Translations under genes and position numbers: made by a program
Notes under the pieces: model-generated
Seen by the model: the letters and a program-made list of their open reading frames with translations, nothing else
What the model was told of the DNA's origin: nothing
The model's database searches: none
Shown: in pieces, positions 8,101 to 15,299 of the stretch
Numbering within the stretch: position 1 is the first letter of the stretch
Layout of the letters: each line of letters opens with the position of its first letter
Origin: Ectothiorhodospiraceae bacterium
Lineage (GTDB): Bacteria; Pseudomonadota; Gammaproteobacteria; HK1
Assembly (NCBI GenBank): GCA_024234875.1
Contig: JACKNM010000014.1
Location: forward strand, 110,112-174,111
Direction of reading: 5' to 3'
Length of the DNA: 64,000 nucleotides

Positions 8101-9204
8101 TCACTCGTGCAGGTGCCCCGCTCGCTCACGCTTGGTGCGCAGGTAACGAGCGTTGTGGGGGTTCTCGGCCGCGATCAGTGGCATGCGCGAGCTCACCTCG
8201 AGCCCCTCGGCGCGCAGCGCGAGGATCTTCTCGGGGTTGTTGGTGAGCAGTGCGACGCGGCCGACGCCGAGGTCGCGCAGCATCGCCGCCGCCACGTGGT
8301 AGGTGCGCTCGTCGGCCCGAAAGCCGAGGTGGCGGTCCGCCTCCAGGGTGTCGAGGCCCGCGTCCTGCAGCGCATAGGCGCGCAGCTTGTTGGCGAGCCC
8401 GATGCCGCGGCCCTCCTGGTCGAGATAGAGCAGCACCCCGCCGCCGGCGGCCGCGATCTCCTCCACCGAGCGCTGCAGCTGCTCGCCGCAGTCGCAGCGC
8501 AGACTCCCGAGCAGGTCGCCGGTGAGGCAGGCAGAGTGCATTCGCACCGCGACCGGCGCATCCGGGCGGGGCCGCCCGATCAGCACCGCGACGTGCTCGC
8601 CCGCGCCCGGGCCCTCGCGGTAGAGCACCAGGCGGCAGTCGGCATGGCCGGCGAGCGGCACCCGCGCCTCGCTCACCCGGTGGAGCGCGGTGGCCAGCGC
8701 GTCCGGATAGCGGGCGACGTCGTCGACGCCGACGGCGAGTGGGTCGGCGAGAGCGACAGCGGCTGCTCGCGCCTCGCAGACCAGCATCGCCGGCACCAGT
8801 CGCGCGAGCTTCGCCAGCGCGAGCGCCGCACGCTCGGCCGGGCTCGCGTCGCGCACGGTGGGTGGTGGCGACGCCTCGGTCCGCGGATCGACGCCGGCGA
8901 GCCGGCGAAGCACCGCCGGCGCGATCGATCCCGGCAGGGACAGGGCGCGCGCGACCTCCGCCTTCGCGCCGAGGCCGAGCACCTGGGCGCGCTCCGCGCT
9001 CACCACCAGTCGCGCCCCGTCACTCGCGGCGAGCCCCCGCAGCGCGGCATCGGAGCCGGTCTCGACCGCGATCCCCAGCAGGTCCGCCGCCGCCTCGGCT
9101 CCGGCCTCGACGCGCACTGCCCGCCCCCGCCGGATCTCGACCAGCGCCCGGTCGACGCGTATCGCGCCGGGATCGTCCTCGTTGACGTGCAGCCCGCTCA
9201 CCAT
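8101..9204 (-). CDS. ribA: GTP cyclohydrolase II with degenerate N-terminal domain
   Basis: A 367-residue protein. The C-terminal half (about 190-367) is GTP cyclohydrolase II, which opens GTP to the diaminopyrimidine ribosylamine phosphate. The zinc Cys triad is at 226, 237 and 239, with DQEGRGIGL at 262-270 and NNPEK at 322-326. The first 180 residues resemble a dihydroxybutanone-phosphate synthase domain in outline (VDRALVEIRRGRAV) but lack its acidic DDEDRENEGD catalytic stretch. ATG 9204 was chosen; a longer reading would run through the divergent promoter region. It is divergent from a RibD-type reductase 115 bases away, suggesting one pathway. Whether it serves riboflavin or a special pteridine product is not shown. 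Confidence 0.85.
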   Translation of the reverse strand: MVSGLHVNEDDPGAIRVDRALVEIRRGRAVRVEAGAEAAADLLGIAVETGSDAALRGLAASDGARLVVSAERAQVLGLGAKAEVARALSLPGSIAPAVLRRLAGVDPRTEASPPPTVRDASPAERAALALAKLARLVPAMLVCEARAAAVALADPLAVGVDDVARYPDALATALHRVSEARVPLAGHADCRLVLYREGPGAGEHVAVLIGRPRPDAPVAVRMHSACLTGDLLGSLRCDCGEQLQRSVEEIAAAGGGVLLYLDQEGRGIGLANKLRAYALQDAGLDTLEADRHLGFRADERTYHVAAAMLRDLGVGRVALLTNNPEKILALRAEGLEVSSRMPLIAAENPHNARYLRTKRERAGHLHE

Positions 9205-9220
9205 GTCCACGCTCGTCGTC

Positions 9221-9249
9221 GCTCGGGCGGATAGGATACGACCCCGAGC
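9221..9249. promoter_or_regulatory. Inverted repeat in divergent ribA/reductase intergenic region
   Basis: A perfect 7-bp inverted repeat (GCTCGGG 9221-9227 and CCCGAGC 9243-9249) with a 15-nt centre containing ATAGGATACG, a plausible -10-like core, sits between the two divergent genes. It could be an operator for both promoters. No FMN riboswitch architecture was recognised here. The evidence is symmetry and position only. Confidence 0.3.
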
Positions 9250-9319
9250 GGAGGATTCCGATGCACTCGGCGGTCTCCGTCGAAATGAGCGTGGCCGCGA
9301 CCCCGGACGACCGTGCACG

Positions 9320-10201
9320 ATGACTGACGACGACCCCCGCGCGCGAGCCGAGGCCCGGGCGTGGAGCACGCTACTCGACCTCGCGCGTCGCCGCCGGGAC
9401 GAGGCCGCGCGGCGCCCGGTGGCACCGCCGCTCGCCGGCCTGGCCGACGCCGAGGTGCTGCCGGCGCAAGCACTCCTCGACCTCCTTCGCCCTTTCGCCG
9501 AGGCGCCGCCCGGGCGGACCTACGTGCTCGCCCACCTCGGGCAGAGCCTCGACGGGCAGATCGCCACCGCTGCCGGCGACTCACATTACGTCAACGGGGC
9601 CGAGAATCTCGTCCACCTGCACCGCCTTCGCGCGCTGGCCGACGCGGTGGTGGTCGGTGTCGGCACGGTGGTCGCCGACGACCCGCGCCTCACCACGCGC
9701 CGGGTTCCGGGGCCGAGCCCGGTGCGGGTGGTCCTCGACCCGCGGGCCCGCCTCGGGCCGGATCGGCGGGTCCTGTGTGACCGCGCCGCGCCCACGCTCG
9801 TCGTCCGCCCACCCGGCGGGCCGCGCGCGCCCGGCGACGCGGAGACGATCGAGGTGCCGGTCCACGATGGCCGGCTGGATCTCGAGGCGCTGCTCGCGGC
9901 CCTCGCCGCACGCGGGCTGCACGCGATCCTGGTCGAGGGCGGGGGGATGACGGTCTCGGCATTCCTCGCCGCCGGATTGGTCGATCGTCTGCACCTCGCG
10001 GTCGCCCCCCTGCTGCTCGGTCCGGGTCGTCCGGGAGTCACGGTTCCGGCGGTGGCACGACTGGGCGACGCACTCCGCCCGCCCTGTCGGACCTGTCAGA
10101 TGGGCCCCGACGTGCTGTTCGACTGCGACCTCGCCGCCTGGCGGTCCACCGCCAGCACCACGGCTCCGGGCAGCGAGCCGGCCAGCACCACCAGACCGTA
10201 G
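9320..10201 (+). CDS. RibD C-terminal-type (dihydrofolate-reductase fold) reductase
   Basis: A 293-residue reductase matching the C-terminal half of RibD, which reduces the ribosyl side chain of the pyrimidine intermediate to ribityl with NADPH. Motifs include YVLAHLGQSLDGQIA, HRLRALADAVVVGVGTVVADDPRLTTR, and ILVEGGG followed by FLAAGLVDRLHLAVAPLLLG. The N-terminal deaminase domain of bifunctional RibD is absent and replaced by about 65 residues of Arg/Ala-rich sequence. The final 22 or so residues beyond GPDVLFDCDL run antisense through the end of the convergent membrane-protein gene. Start is ATG 9320. Divergence from ribA supports a shared pathway. Confidence 0.85.
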   Translation: MTDDDPRARAEARAWSTLLDLARRRRDEAARRPVAPPLAGLADAEVLPAQALLDLLRPFAEAPPGRTYVLAHLGQSLDGQIATAAGDSHYVNGAENLVHLHRLRALADAVVVGVGTVVADDPRLTTRRVPGPSPVRVVLDPRARLGPDRRVLCDRAAPTLVVRPPGGPRAPGDAETIEVPVHDGRLDLEALLAALAARGLHAILVEGGGMTVSAFLAAGLVDRLHLAVAPLLLGPGRPGVTVPAVARLGDALRPPCRTCQMGPDVLFDCDLAAWRSTASTTAPGSEPASTTRP

Positions 10202-11043
10202 ACGAGCGCGCAGAGCACGCCGTCGGCGGGCGGGCGGTCGAGCAACGGCCAGGCGGCGGCGGCGGCGACCTCGCGCAGCCCGAACCCACCGATGGAGACC
10301 GGCAACGCCATCGCGTAGAGCACCGCGGGGACCCCGAGGAGGAGCGCCAGCGGGCCGAGCGCGACCCCGAGTGCGCCCGCCACCGCCGCGAAGCAGCCCA
10401 GGTAGCAGGCGATCACCGCCGCAGACAGTGCGACCTGGGTCAGCAACGGACCTGCGGGCCAGAATGCCCGCGCCGCGTCCGCGCCGAGGGCGGCGAGCGC
10501 GCGGCGTGGACGCGTGCCGAGGGCGGCGAGCCCGACCACCGCGACGACGGCGACCGCGAGGCCGACCACCACCAGCCCCAGCGGTGCCGCGCGCTCGGCG
10601 CCACCGCCGATCGCGAGCGCGACGCCCGCCAGCACCACCACCGCCAGCGCCACCTGCCCGGCTGCCCGCTCGATGACCACCGCGTGCACCGCGACGCGCA
10701 GCCTTCCCGCGCCGGCGCGGCCGTGGCGCCAGGCCCGCAGAGCGTCGCCCGCCATTCCCGCCGGCATGGTCGCGTTCAGCAGGCTCGCCACGTAGTACTC
10801 GCGCACCGCGGTGGCGGCGTCGAGCGTCGCCCCGAGACGCTGCGCGGTGAACGCCCAGCGGGCAGCAGAGAGCAACTGCATCGGCACCGTCGAGGCGAGC
10901 GCGAGCGCGAGCCAACCCGGGTCGGCGGCGCCGAGCCGCGAGAGGCCCTGGGTGCCGCCGGCGAGATCCCACGCCAGCGCGAGTGACGCCACCGCCACCG
11001 CGATGCGCAGCCAGTCGCCCCGACGTGGCCGGGAGATGGTCAG
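10096..11043 (-). CDS. Lysylphosphatidylglycerol synthetase/flippase-like membrane protein (UPF0104)
   Basis: About 315 residues with seven or eight hydrophobic segments and the landmarks LNATMPAGMAGDALRAWR and LPVSIGGFGLREVAAA, typical of the flippase-like domain also found in MprF. Such proteins are thought to move or present lipids across the inner membrane. No ATG/GTG lies at the expected N-terminus: a CTG overlapping the previous stop (CTGA) would include the basic RPRRGDWLR start, whereas GTG 10998 would remove it, so the start is uncertain. It is last in a coupled operon after the methyltransferase, and its 3' end overlaps the convergent reductase gene by 106 bases. Confidence 0.75.
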   Translation of the reverse strand: MTISRPRRGDWLRIAVAVASLALAWDLAGGTQGLSRLGAADPGWLALALASTVPMQLLSAARWAFTAQRLGATLDAATAVREYYVASLLNATMPAGMAGDALRAWRHGRAGAGRLRVAVHAVVIERAAGQVALAVVVLAGVALAIGGGAERAAPLGLVVVGLAVAVVAVVGLAALGTRPRRALAALGADAARAFWPAGPLLTQVALSAAVIACYLGCFAAVAGALGVALGPLALLLGVPAVLYAMALPVSIGGFGLREVAAAAAWPLLDRPPADGVLCALVYGLVVLAGSLPGAVVLAVDRQAARSQSNSTSGPI

Positions 11044-11915
11044 GCGAGCTCCGCCAGCAGGTCGAGGTGGCCGACGATGAGTGCGGCGTCCGCGGTGCCG
11101 GCGAGTCGGGCGCGGTCGTCGGACCAGGCCCGGAGCGCATCGCGTCGGCCGGGCTCCAGGTCGCTGGCGGCCCGACACCACCCGTCGGCCAGAGCCCGAG
11201 CCAGCGGCGCATCGTCGGCCCCCAGTCGCCAGTCGCTGGTGGCGGTGTGCACCGTGTATCCGGCATCTCGCAGCAGTGCGGCGGCGACCGCGACCGCAGT
11301 CGGTCCGAGGGCGGGACCGAAGCCCTTGTCGGTGCCCTGGTGTCGGTCGTGCAGGCGGTGGACCGTGGAGTCGTCGGGCAGCGCCGGCGACCACGCGACT
11401 CGCCCGTCGTAGGTGAGGGCGAGGAGCAGTGACGCTCGCGCGGCGGCGCAGCGCGCGACCAGGGCCTCGAGCCAGCGCCGTGAGACCAGGTCGACGAGGG
11501 CCGAGGCGGTGACCAGGGCCTGCTCCGGGATGGCGACTGCTGCCAGGTCGCGGGCCAGATCGACCCGTCTCGGATCGGCGACGAGCCGTGTGCCACCGGC
11601 TGTCTCCAGGGCCAGCCGCCCGGTCGTCACCGATGCCTCGACGACCTTCCCCGCCCAGCGCGCGAGCCGCCGGCGCGCCGCCGCCAGCAGCGCCGGGTCG
11701 TCGTCGAGCAGGTGCCAATGCTGAGGCCCGGGCAGGCGGGGTGCGAGCCAGCGCAAGTTGGCCCCACTCCCGCAACCGAGGTCGACCACCTCGAGCGGGG
11801 CGTCGCGCGGGCGGTCGGCGAGCTGGCGCGCGAGCAGGCCCGCGAGCTCCCGGCTGCGGGCCGCCGAGTCGGCCGGCTCCCGCAGCGCCAGCCAGTCCTC
11901 GCTGAAGCCGGTCAC
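11040..11915 (-). CDS. Class I SAM-dependent methyltransferase
   Basis: A 291-residue methyltransferase with the SAM-binding motif I VVDLGCGSGANLRW near residues 43-56, followed by the acidic HLLDDDPALLAAA motif II. Substrate is unknown. The start ATG overlaps the stop of the upstream glycosyltransferase (ATGA) and its own stop overlaps the apparent start of the flippase-like gene, so it is embedded in a tightly coupled four-gene operon beginning with a pterin-synthase-like gene. Context suggests it modifies a glycosylated or lipid-linked metabolite made by that operon. Confidence 0.82.
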   Translation of the reverse strand: MTGFSEDWLALREPADSAARSRELAGLLARQLADRPRDAPLEVVDLGCGSGANLRWLAPRLPGPQHWHLLDDDPALLAAARRRLARWAGKVVEASVTTGRLALETAGGTRLVADPRRVDLARDLAAVAIPEQALVTASALVDLVSRRWLEALVARCAAARASLLLALTYDGRVAWSPALPDDSTVHRLHDRHQGTDKGFGPALGPTAVAVAAALLRDAGYTVHTATSDWRLGADDAPLARALADGWCRAASDLEPGRRDALRAWSDDRARLAGTADAALIVGHLDLLAELA

Positions 11916-13003
11916 CGCGGTGCCGCCACGATATCGAGCTCGGCCTCGAAGTGAGCGCTTGCTTCGTCCCAGGTCGGCAGCCGCGCGCGGTGCGCGCGCG
12001 CACCCGCCCGGAGCCGGGACCGTAGCGCCGAATCGGTGAGAACGCGCTCCAGGGCATCGGCCAGCGCCCCGACATCGCCCGGTGGCACCAGCACACCGGC
12101 ATCCGCCGGGACCGTGCTCGGGATGGCGCCGGCGCGGGTGCTGACCACCGGCAGGCCGCGGGCCAGGGCCTCGGCCAGCGCCATCCCGTAGCCCTCGTGC
12201 CAGGATGCGAGCACGAAGACGTCGGCCCGGTCGTAGTGGCTCGCCAGCGCCGACTCGTCGATCTCGCCCGGCAGGTCCACTCGGGCGTCGAGGCCGAGCG
12301 CCGCCACGCGGGCACGCAGACGGCTGGTGGTGTCGGGACTGCGGTCGATGGCGCCAGCGCAGACGAGATGCCAGGCCGCTCCCCGAAGGCGCGCCAGCGC
12401 CTCGATCAGCACCTCGTGTCCCTTGCGCGGGGTGATGGCGCCGACCGAGAGCAGGGCGAGCCCGTGGCGCGCGGGATCGGCCGTGCCGCGGGCGAGCGGG
12501 GCCGGGTCGGTCCCCGGCTCGACCACGCCGACGGCCTCTCGCGGCACGCCGTAGGTGGCGAGGCCGGCGGCGGTGGTGTGGCTGGTGACGATGATCCTTC
12601 GGGTGGCGGCCAGCGCCGCGCGCTCGCTCGCCGCCAGCTCGACCGCGCGGGCCGGCTCGAGACCGGTCTCCTCGGCGAGCGGGTGGTGGACGAGGCCGAT
12701 CAGCCGCAGGCGGTCACGGTGGGCGCTCGCCTCACGCGGCATCGCGCCGAGCGCGAGCCCGTCGATCACCGCGAGGCTGCCCTCGGGAAGCATCGCCAGG
12801 GTCCGATCGGCGGTGTCGAGCGCGGCCCGGCCCGGGTGCGGGAAGGATGCGTCGAGGGCGTGCACGGTCACCGCCCAGCCGCGCGCGCGCAGGCCCTCGA
12901 CGATGCGCCGGTCGTAGAGATACCCGCCGGTGCGGGTGCGTGGATCACCCGGGAGCAGCAGGTGCAGCTCCCGGGTCGGGACCGCCGATGAGCGAGCGCT
13001 CAC
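11912..13003 (-). CDS. Glycosyltransferase family 4
   Basis: A 363-residue GT-B glycosyltransferase. The N-terminal half carries LLLPGDPRTRTGGYLYDRRI, a glycine-rich acceptor-side loop; the C-terminal half carries SVGAITPRKGHEVLIEAL, then VFVLASWHEGYGMALAEALARGLPVVSTRAGA, the GT4 nucleotide-sugar-binding signature (E-x7-E pattern). Start is GTG 13003, overlapping the stop of the PTPS-like gene (GTGA); its own stop overlaps the methyltransferase start (ATGA). It therefore belongs to a coupled operon and probably glycosylates the metabolite processed there. Sugar and acceptor are unknown. Confidence 0.85.
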   Translation of the reverse strand: MSARSSAVPTRELHLLLPGDPRTRTGGYLYDRRIVEGLRARGWAVTVHALDASFPHPGRAALDTADRTLAMLPEGSLAVIDGLALGAMPREASAHRDRLRLIGLVHHPLAEETGLEPARAVELAASERAALAATRRIIVTSHTTAAGLATYGVPREAVGVVEPGTDPAPLARGTADPARHGLALLSVGAITPRKGHEVLIEALARLRGAAWHLVCAGAIDRSPDTTSRLRARVAALGLDARVDLPGEIDESALASHYDRADVFVLASWHEGYGMALAEALARGLPVVSTRAGAIPSTVPADAGVLVPPGDVGALADALERVLTDSALRSRLRAGARAHRARLPTWDEASAHFEAELDIVAAPR

Positions 13004-13404
13004 TTCGGCAACGGACCCTCGTATCCGGCCCAGGCGACGTCGGACTCGTGCAGTGTCACGCGAATCACGTCGAGGCCTCGCCCGCCTGGCCCGAGGGCGC
13101 CGGCCATGGTTCGCTCGACGACTCGGTCGAAGATGTGGCGCGCGAGGAACTCGGTGGTGGTGTTCTGGCCGGCGAAGGCCGGCTCGTCGTCCAGATTGCG
13201 GTACTCGAGCGGCGCCAGCACCTCGGCCAGCAGCGTGCTCGCGAGTCCGATGTCGACCACCAGGCCGTCGTCGTCGAGCACTGCGCGACGTACCTCGAGG
13301 TCGACCACGTAGGTGGCGCCGTGCAGGCGTTGCGCCGGGCCGAAGATCGCGCCGCGGAAGCTGTGCGCGATCATGAAACGGTTGCGGACCGAGACGCTGT
13401 ACAT
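13000..13404 (-). CDS. 6-pyruvoyltetrahydropterin synthase/QueD-like protein with altered active site
   Basis: A 134-residue member of the PTPS/QueD fold, which normally uses a three-His zinc site on dihydroneopterin triphosphate. The overall pattern is clear: RNRFMIAHSF, LHGATYVVDLEV, DDDGLVVDIGL, and TLHESDVAWAGYEG. His14 and His28 remain, but the third zinc His of the usual HGH motif is Ala30, and the LDH catalytic motif reads LEY (66-68). The enzyme may use a different chemistry or metal site, or have a binding role. Start ATG 13404. It heads a coupled operon with a glycosyltransferase, methyltransferase and flippase-like protein. Confidence 0.8.
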   Translation of the reverse strand: MYSVSVRNRFMIAHSFRGAIFGPAQRLHGATYVVDLEVRRAVLDDDGLVVDIGLASTLLAEVLAPLEYRNLDDEPAFAGQNTTTEFLARHIFDRVVERTMAGALGPGGRGLDVIRVTLHESDVAWAGYEGPLPK

Positions 13405-13603
13405 GCGAGCCCTCCGTGTGCCCCGACCGGGCGCGCGCATTCTCCCCCAGCAGGCCCGGGCGCGCGAGCACGGGGACCGGGCCACGGGCGCCGCGCGCCG
13501 GCGCTCGTGATTGCCGACGATGGCGTCTCGACCCACCCGCGGACCTTCGGGATACTGAGCAGCCAACCCGACACGGAGCCGCGCCCGCGCGCGTGCCGAT
13601 GCC

Positions 13604-14935
13604 TTGGCGATCGACGGCTACCTCGCCGCCACCCCCTACCCCGCCCACTTCCCGCGCGAGTTCGCGCCCGGCTGGATCGATGCCGCGCTCGCCCAGAGCG
13701 GGGTCGGCGCGGCGCGCGCCGCGCGCGGTCGATTCCGGTATCTCGACCTCGGCTGTGGGACCGGATTCCATCTCCTCGTGCTCGCGGCCGCACACCCGGA
13801 GGGCGAGTTCGTGGGCACCGATGCCGACGCCTCCTCCGTGGCGCGTGCCACCGCCCTGGCCGCGGGCCTCGGCCTCGCGAACCTGCAGTTCGTCGCCGAG
13901 CCGTTCGCCGCCACCGAGGCGCGAATCGATGCCGGCTGGACCTACGTCACCGCGCTCGGTGTGCTGAGCTGGGTCAGCCCCGAGAACCGGGCGCGGGTGC
14001 TGCGCATCGCCGGGAAGGCTCTGAACCCGAACGGCGTGCTGGCGGTCGGGTACAACACCCTGCCGGGGCGCGCGCACGACATCGCGCTGCAGCGCGTGGT
14101 GGCGGAGACCGCGCGTGAGCGTGCCGACCAGGGCGAGGCCGTCGCCGAGGCGCTCCACCGGCTCGGCGCGCTCGCGGCGGCGGGGGCCCGCGGGCTCGCC
14201 GGGTCGTGGGTCGACGCGGCATCGGGCGAGCGCCCGGACGATCCCGACTTCCTGCCCCACGAGTTCCTGACCGAGCACTGGGCTCCGCTCGACGTCGCCG
14301 AGGTCGCCCGTGGTGCGGCGGCCGAGGGGCTACTCCCTGCCGGCTCGCTGCACTTCCTCGACAACCGACCGGACTGGGTGCTGACTCGCGCGCAGCGCGC
14401 GATCGTCGAGGCCGAGCCGGATCCGGCCGCACGGGCACGCCTCGTCGATCTCTGTCGGGGCACCGCGTTTCGTCGCGATCTCTTTCGCCGGCCGGGCGAC
14501 CGTGCGCCCGCGGACCGCCTGGCCGACTGGCTCGCCGCCGCCTGCCCGGTGACCGACGACGCCTTCTCGACCACCACGACCGCGGGGCGGCTGCGCTTCG
14601 ACAGCCCCACGGCGCGGGCGATCCTCACCGCGTTGCAGTCCGGTCCGGCCCGTCTCGACGCCCTCGACGCGCCGGGAACCGTGGCCGACCGGCTGAACTC
14701 TGCCGACGCGTTGCTCGCCGCCGGGCGCATCGCGCCGGCGTCGCCGCCCGCCGATTGTCCGGCCGCGTCGACCGTCAACGCCTGGATCCTCGAGCGGGTA
14801 TCGGCCCGCCTGGCGGTGCCGCCGGTGCAGGTGACCCGCCATGGCGTGGTCCGTCCCGGCACCGAGGTGCTCGCCGCCCTGGCCGCCGGCCGCGCCCTCG
14901 ACCCCGCGCCGAGTCGACGCCTCGCGCTTTTCTAG
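13604..14935 (+). CDS. SAM methyltransferase with methyltransferase regulatory domain
   Basis: A 443-residue protein. The N-terminal domain is a class I methyltransferase with YLDLGCGTGFHLLVLA around residues 46-61 and the acceptor-side region GVLSWVSPENRARVL. The middle (about 190-290) fits the regulatory domain found in this methyltransferase family, with HEFLTEHWAPLDVAEVA and LHFLDNRPDWV, followed by an uncharacterised C-terminal region. Translation probably starts at TTG 13604; nearby ATG/GTG codons are out of frame. It is the gene immediately upstream of a double-glycine peptide gene on the same strand, 72 bases apart, so it may act on that peptide; this is inference. Confidence 0.8.
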   Translation: MAIDGYLAATPYPAHFPREFAPGWIDAALAQSGVGAARAARGRFRYLDLGCGTGFHLLVLAAAHPEGEFVGTDADASSVARATALAAGLGLANLQFVAEPFAATEARIDAGWTYVTALGVLSWVSPENRARVLRIAGKALNPNGVLAVGYNTLPGRAHDIALQRVVAETARERADQGEAVAEALHRLGALAAAGARGLAGSWVDAASGERPDDPDFLPHEFLTEHWAPLDVAEVARGAAAEGLLPAGSLHFLDNRPDWVLTRAQRAIVEAEPDPAARARLVDLCRGTAFRRDLFRRPGDRAPADRLADWLAAACPVTDDAFSTTTTAGRLRFDSPTARAILTALQSGPARLDALDAPGTVADRLNSADALLAAGRIAPASPPADCPAASTVNAWILERVSARLAVPPVQVTRHGVVRPGTEVLAALAAGRALDPAPSRRLALF

Positions 14936-15007
14936 CGGTGCGTCACAGACGGCCCGGGCCGCTGCAGGCTGGAATGTGCTCGAGCGACCAGTTGGGAGAA
15001 CCATCGC

Positions 15008-15199
15008 ATGCGTAACGACGAGCCCAAGCCGAGCGAGAGCCAGATCACCGAGAACGGCGCAGTCGAGCTCGACGAGACCGAGCTCGAGCAGGTCGCCGGC
15101 GGCGTGAAGTACGGCGACATCACGCTCAAGGTGACCGACACCAGCAGCCAGAAGGTGACGCCCGACGGCACCCTGAGCTGGAAGGTCACCCGCGGCTGA
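15008..15199 (+). CDS. Small double-glycine leader peptide, possible RiPP/bacteriocin precursor
   Basis: A 63-residue peptide with an acidic N-terminal half ending LDETELEQVAGG (21-32), the pattern of double-glycine leaders cut by PCAT-type exporters and of nitrile-hydratase/Nif11-like leaders. The predicted 31-residue core (33-63) is basic, rich in Thr/Ser/Lys, contains no Cys, and has KVT three times (41-43, 49-51, 59-61). A GGGAGA Shine-Dalgarno precedes ATG 15008. It sits between a methyltransferase and a flavin oxidoreductase on the same strand. No peptidase-exporter or known RiPP cyclase is in the window, so the RiPP assignment is an inference. Confidence 0.65.
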   Translation: MRNDEPKPSESQITENGAVELDETELEQVAGGVKYGDITLKVTDTSSQKVTPDGTLSWKVTRG

Positions 15200-15200
15200 C

Positions 15201-15243
15201 GCCACCCGGTGGCGCCCGCCCTCCACGGACGCCGCTGGCGGGC
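15201..15243 (+). terminator. Hairpins downstream of the small peptide gene
   Basis: Directly after the peptide stop there is a short GCCAC-CCG-GTGGC hairpin (15201-15213) and then a 7-bp stem GCCCGCC (15214-15220) with GGCGGGC (15237-15243). They could attenuate or end the peptide transcript before the flavoenzyme gene, a common way to give a precursor peptide higher expression. There is no U-tract. Confidence 0.3.
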
Positions 15244-15299
15244 CTGACGATGCACGGACCCGACGCGTCGGCCGTCACGCGCCGCGCAGCGCCGCGCCG

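Noticed and set aside
9205..9319. FMN riboswitch ahead of the riboflavin-like genes
   Set aside because: Only a simple inverted repeat is present; the conserved multi-stem FMN aptamer was not recognised and 115 bases shared by two divergent genes leave little room.
11912..14278. A 788-residue reading on the minus strand spanning the GT4 gene and beyond
   Set aside because: Only the C-terminal 363 residues have a glycosyltransferase fold; the rest is antisense to the methyltransferase at 13604-14935 and has a compositionally biased, unconserved sequence.
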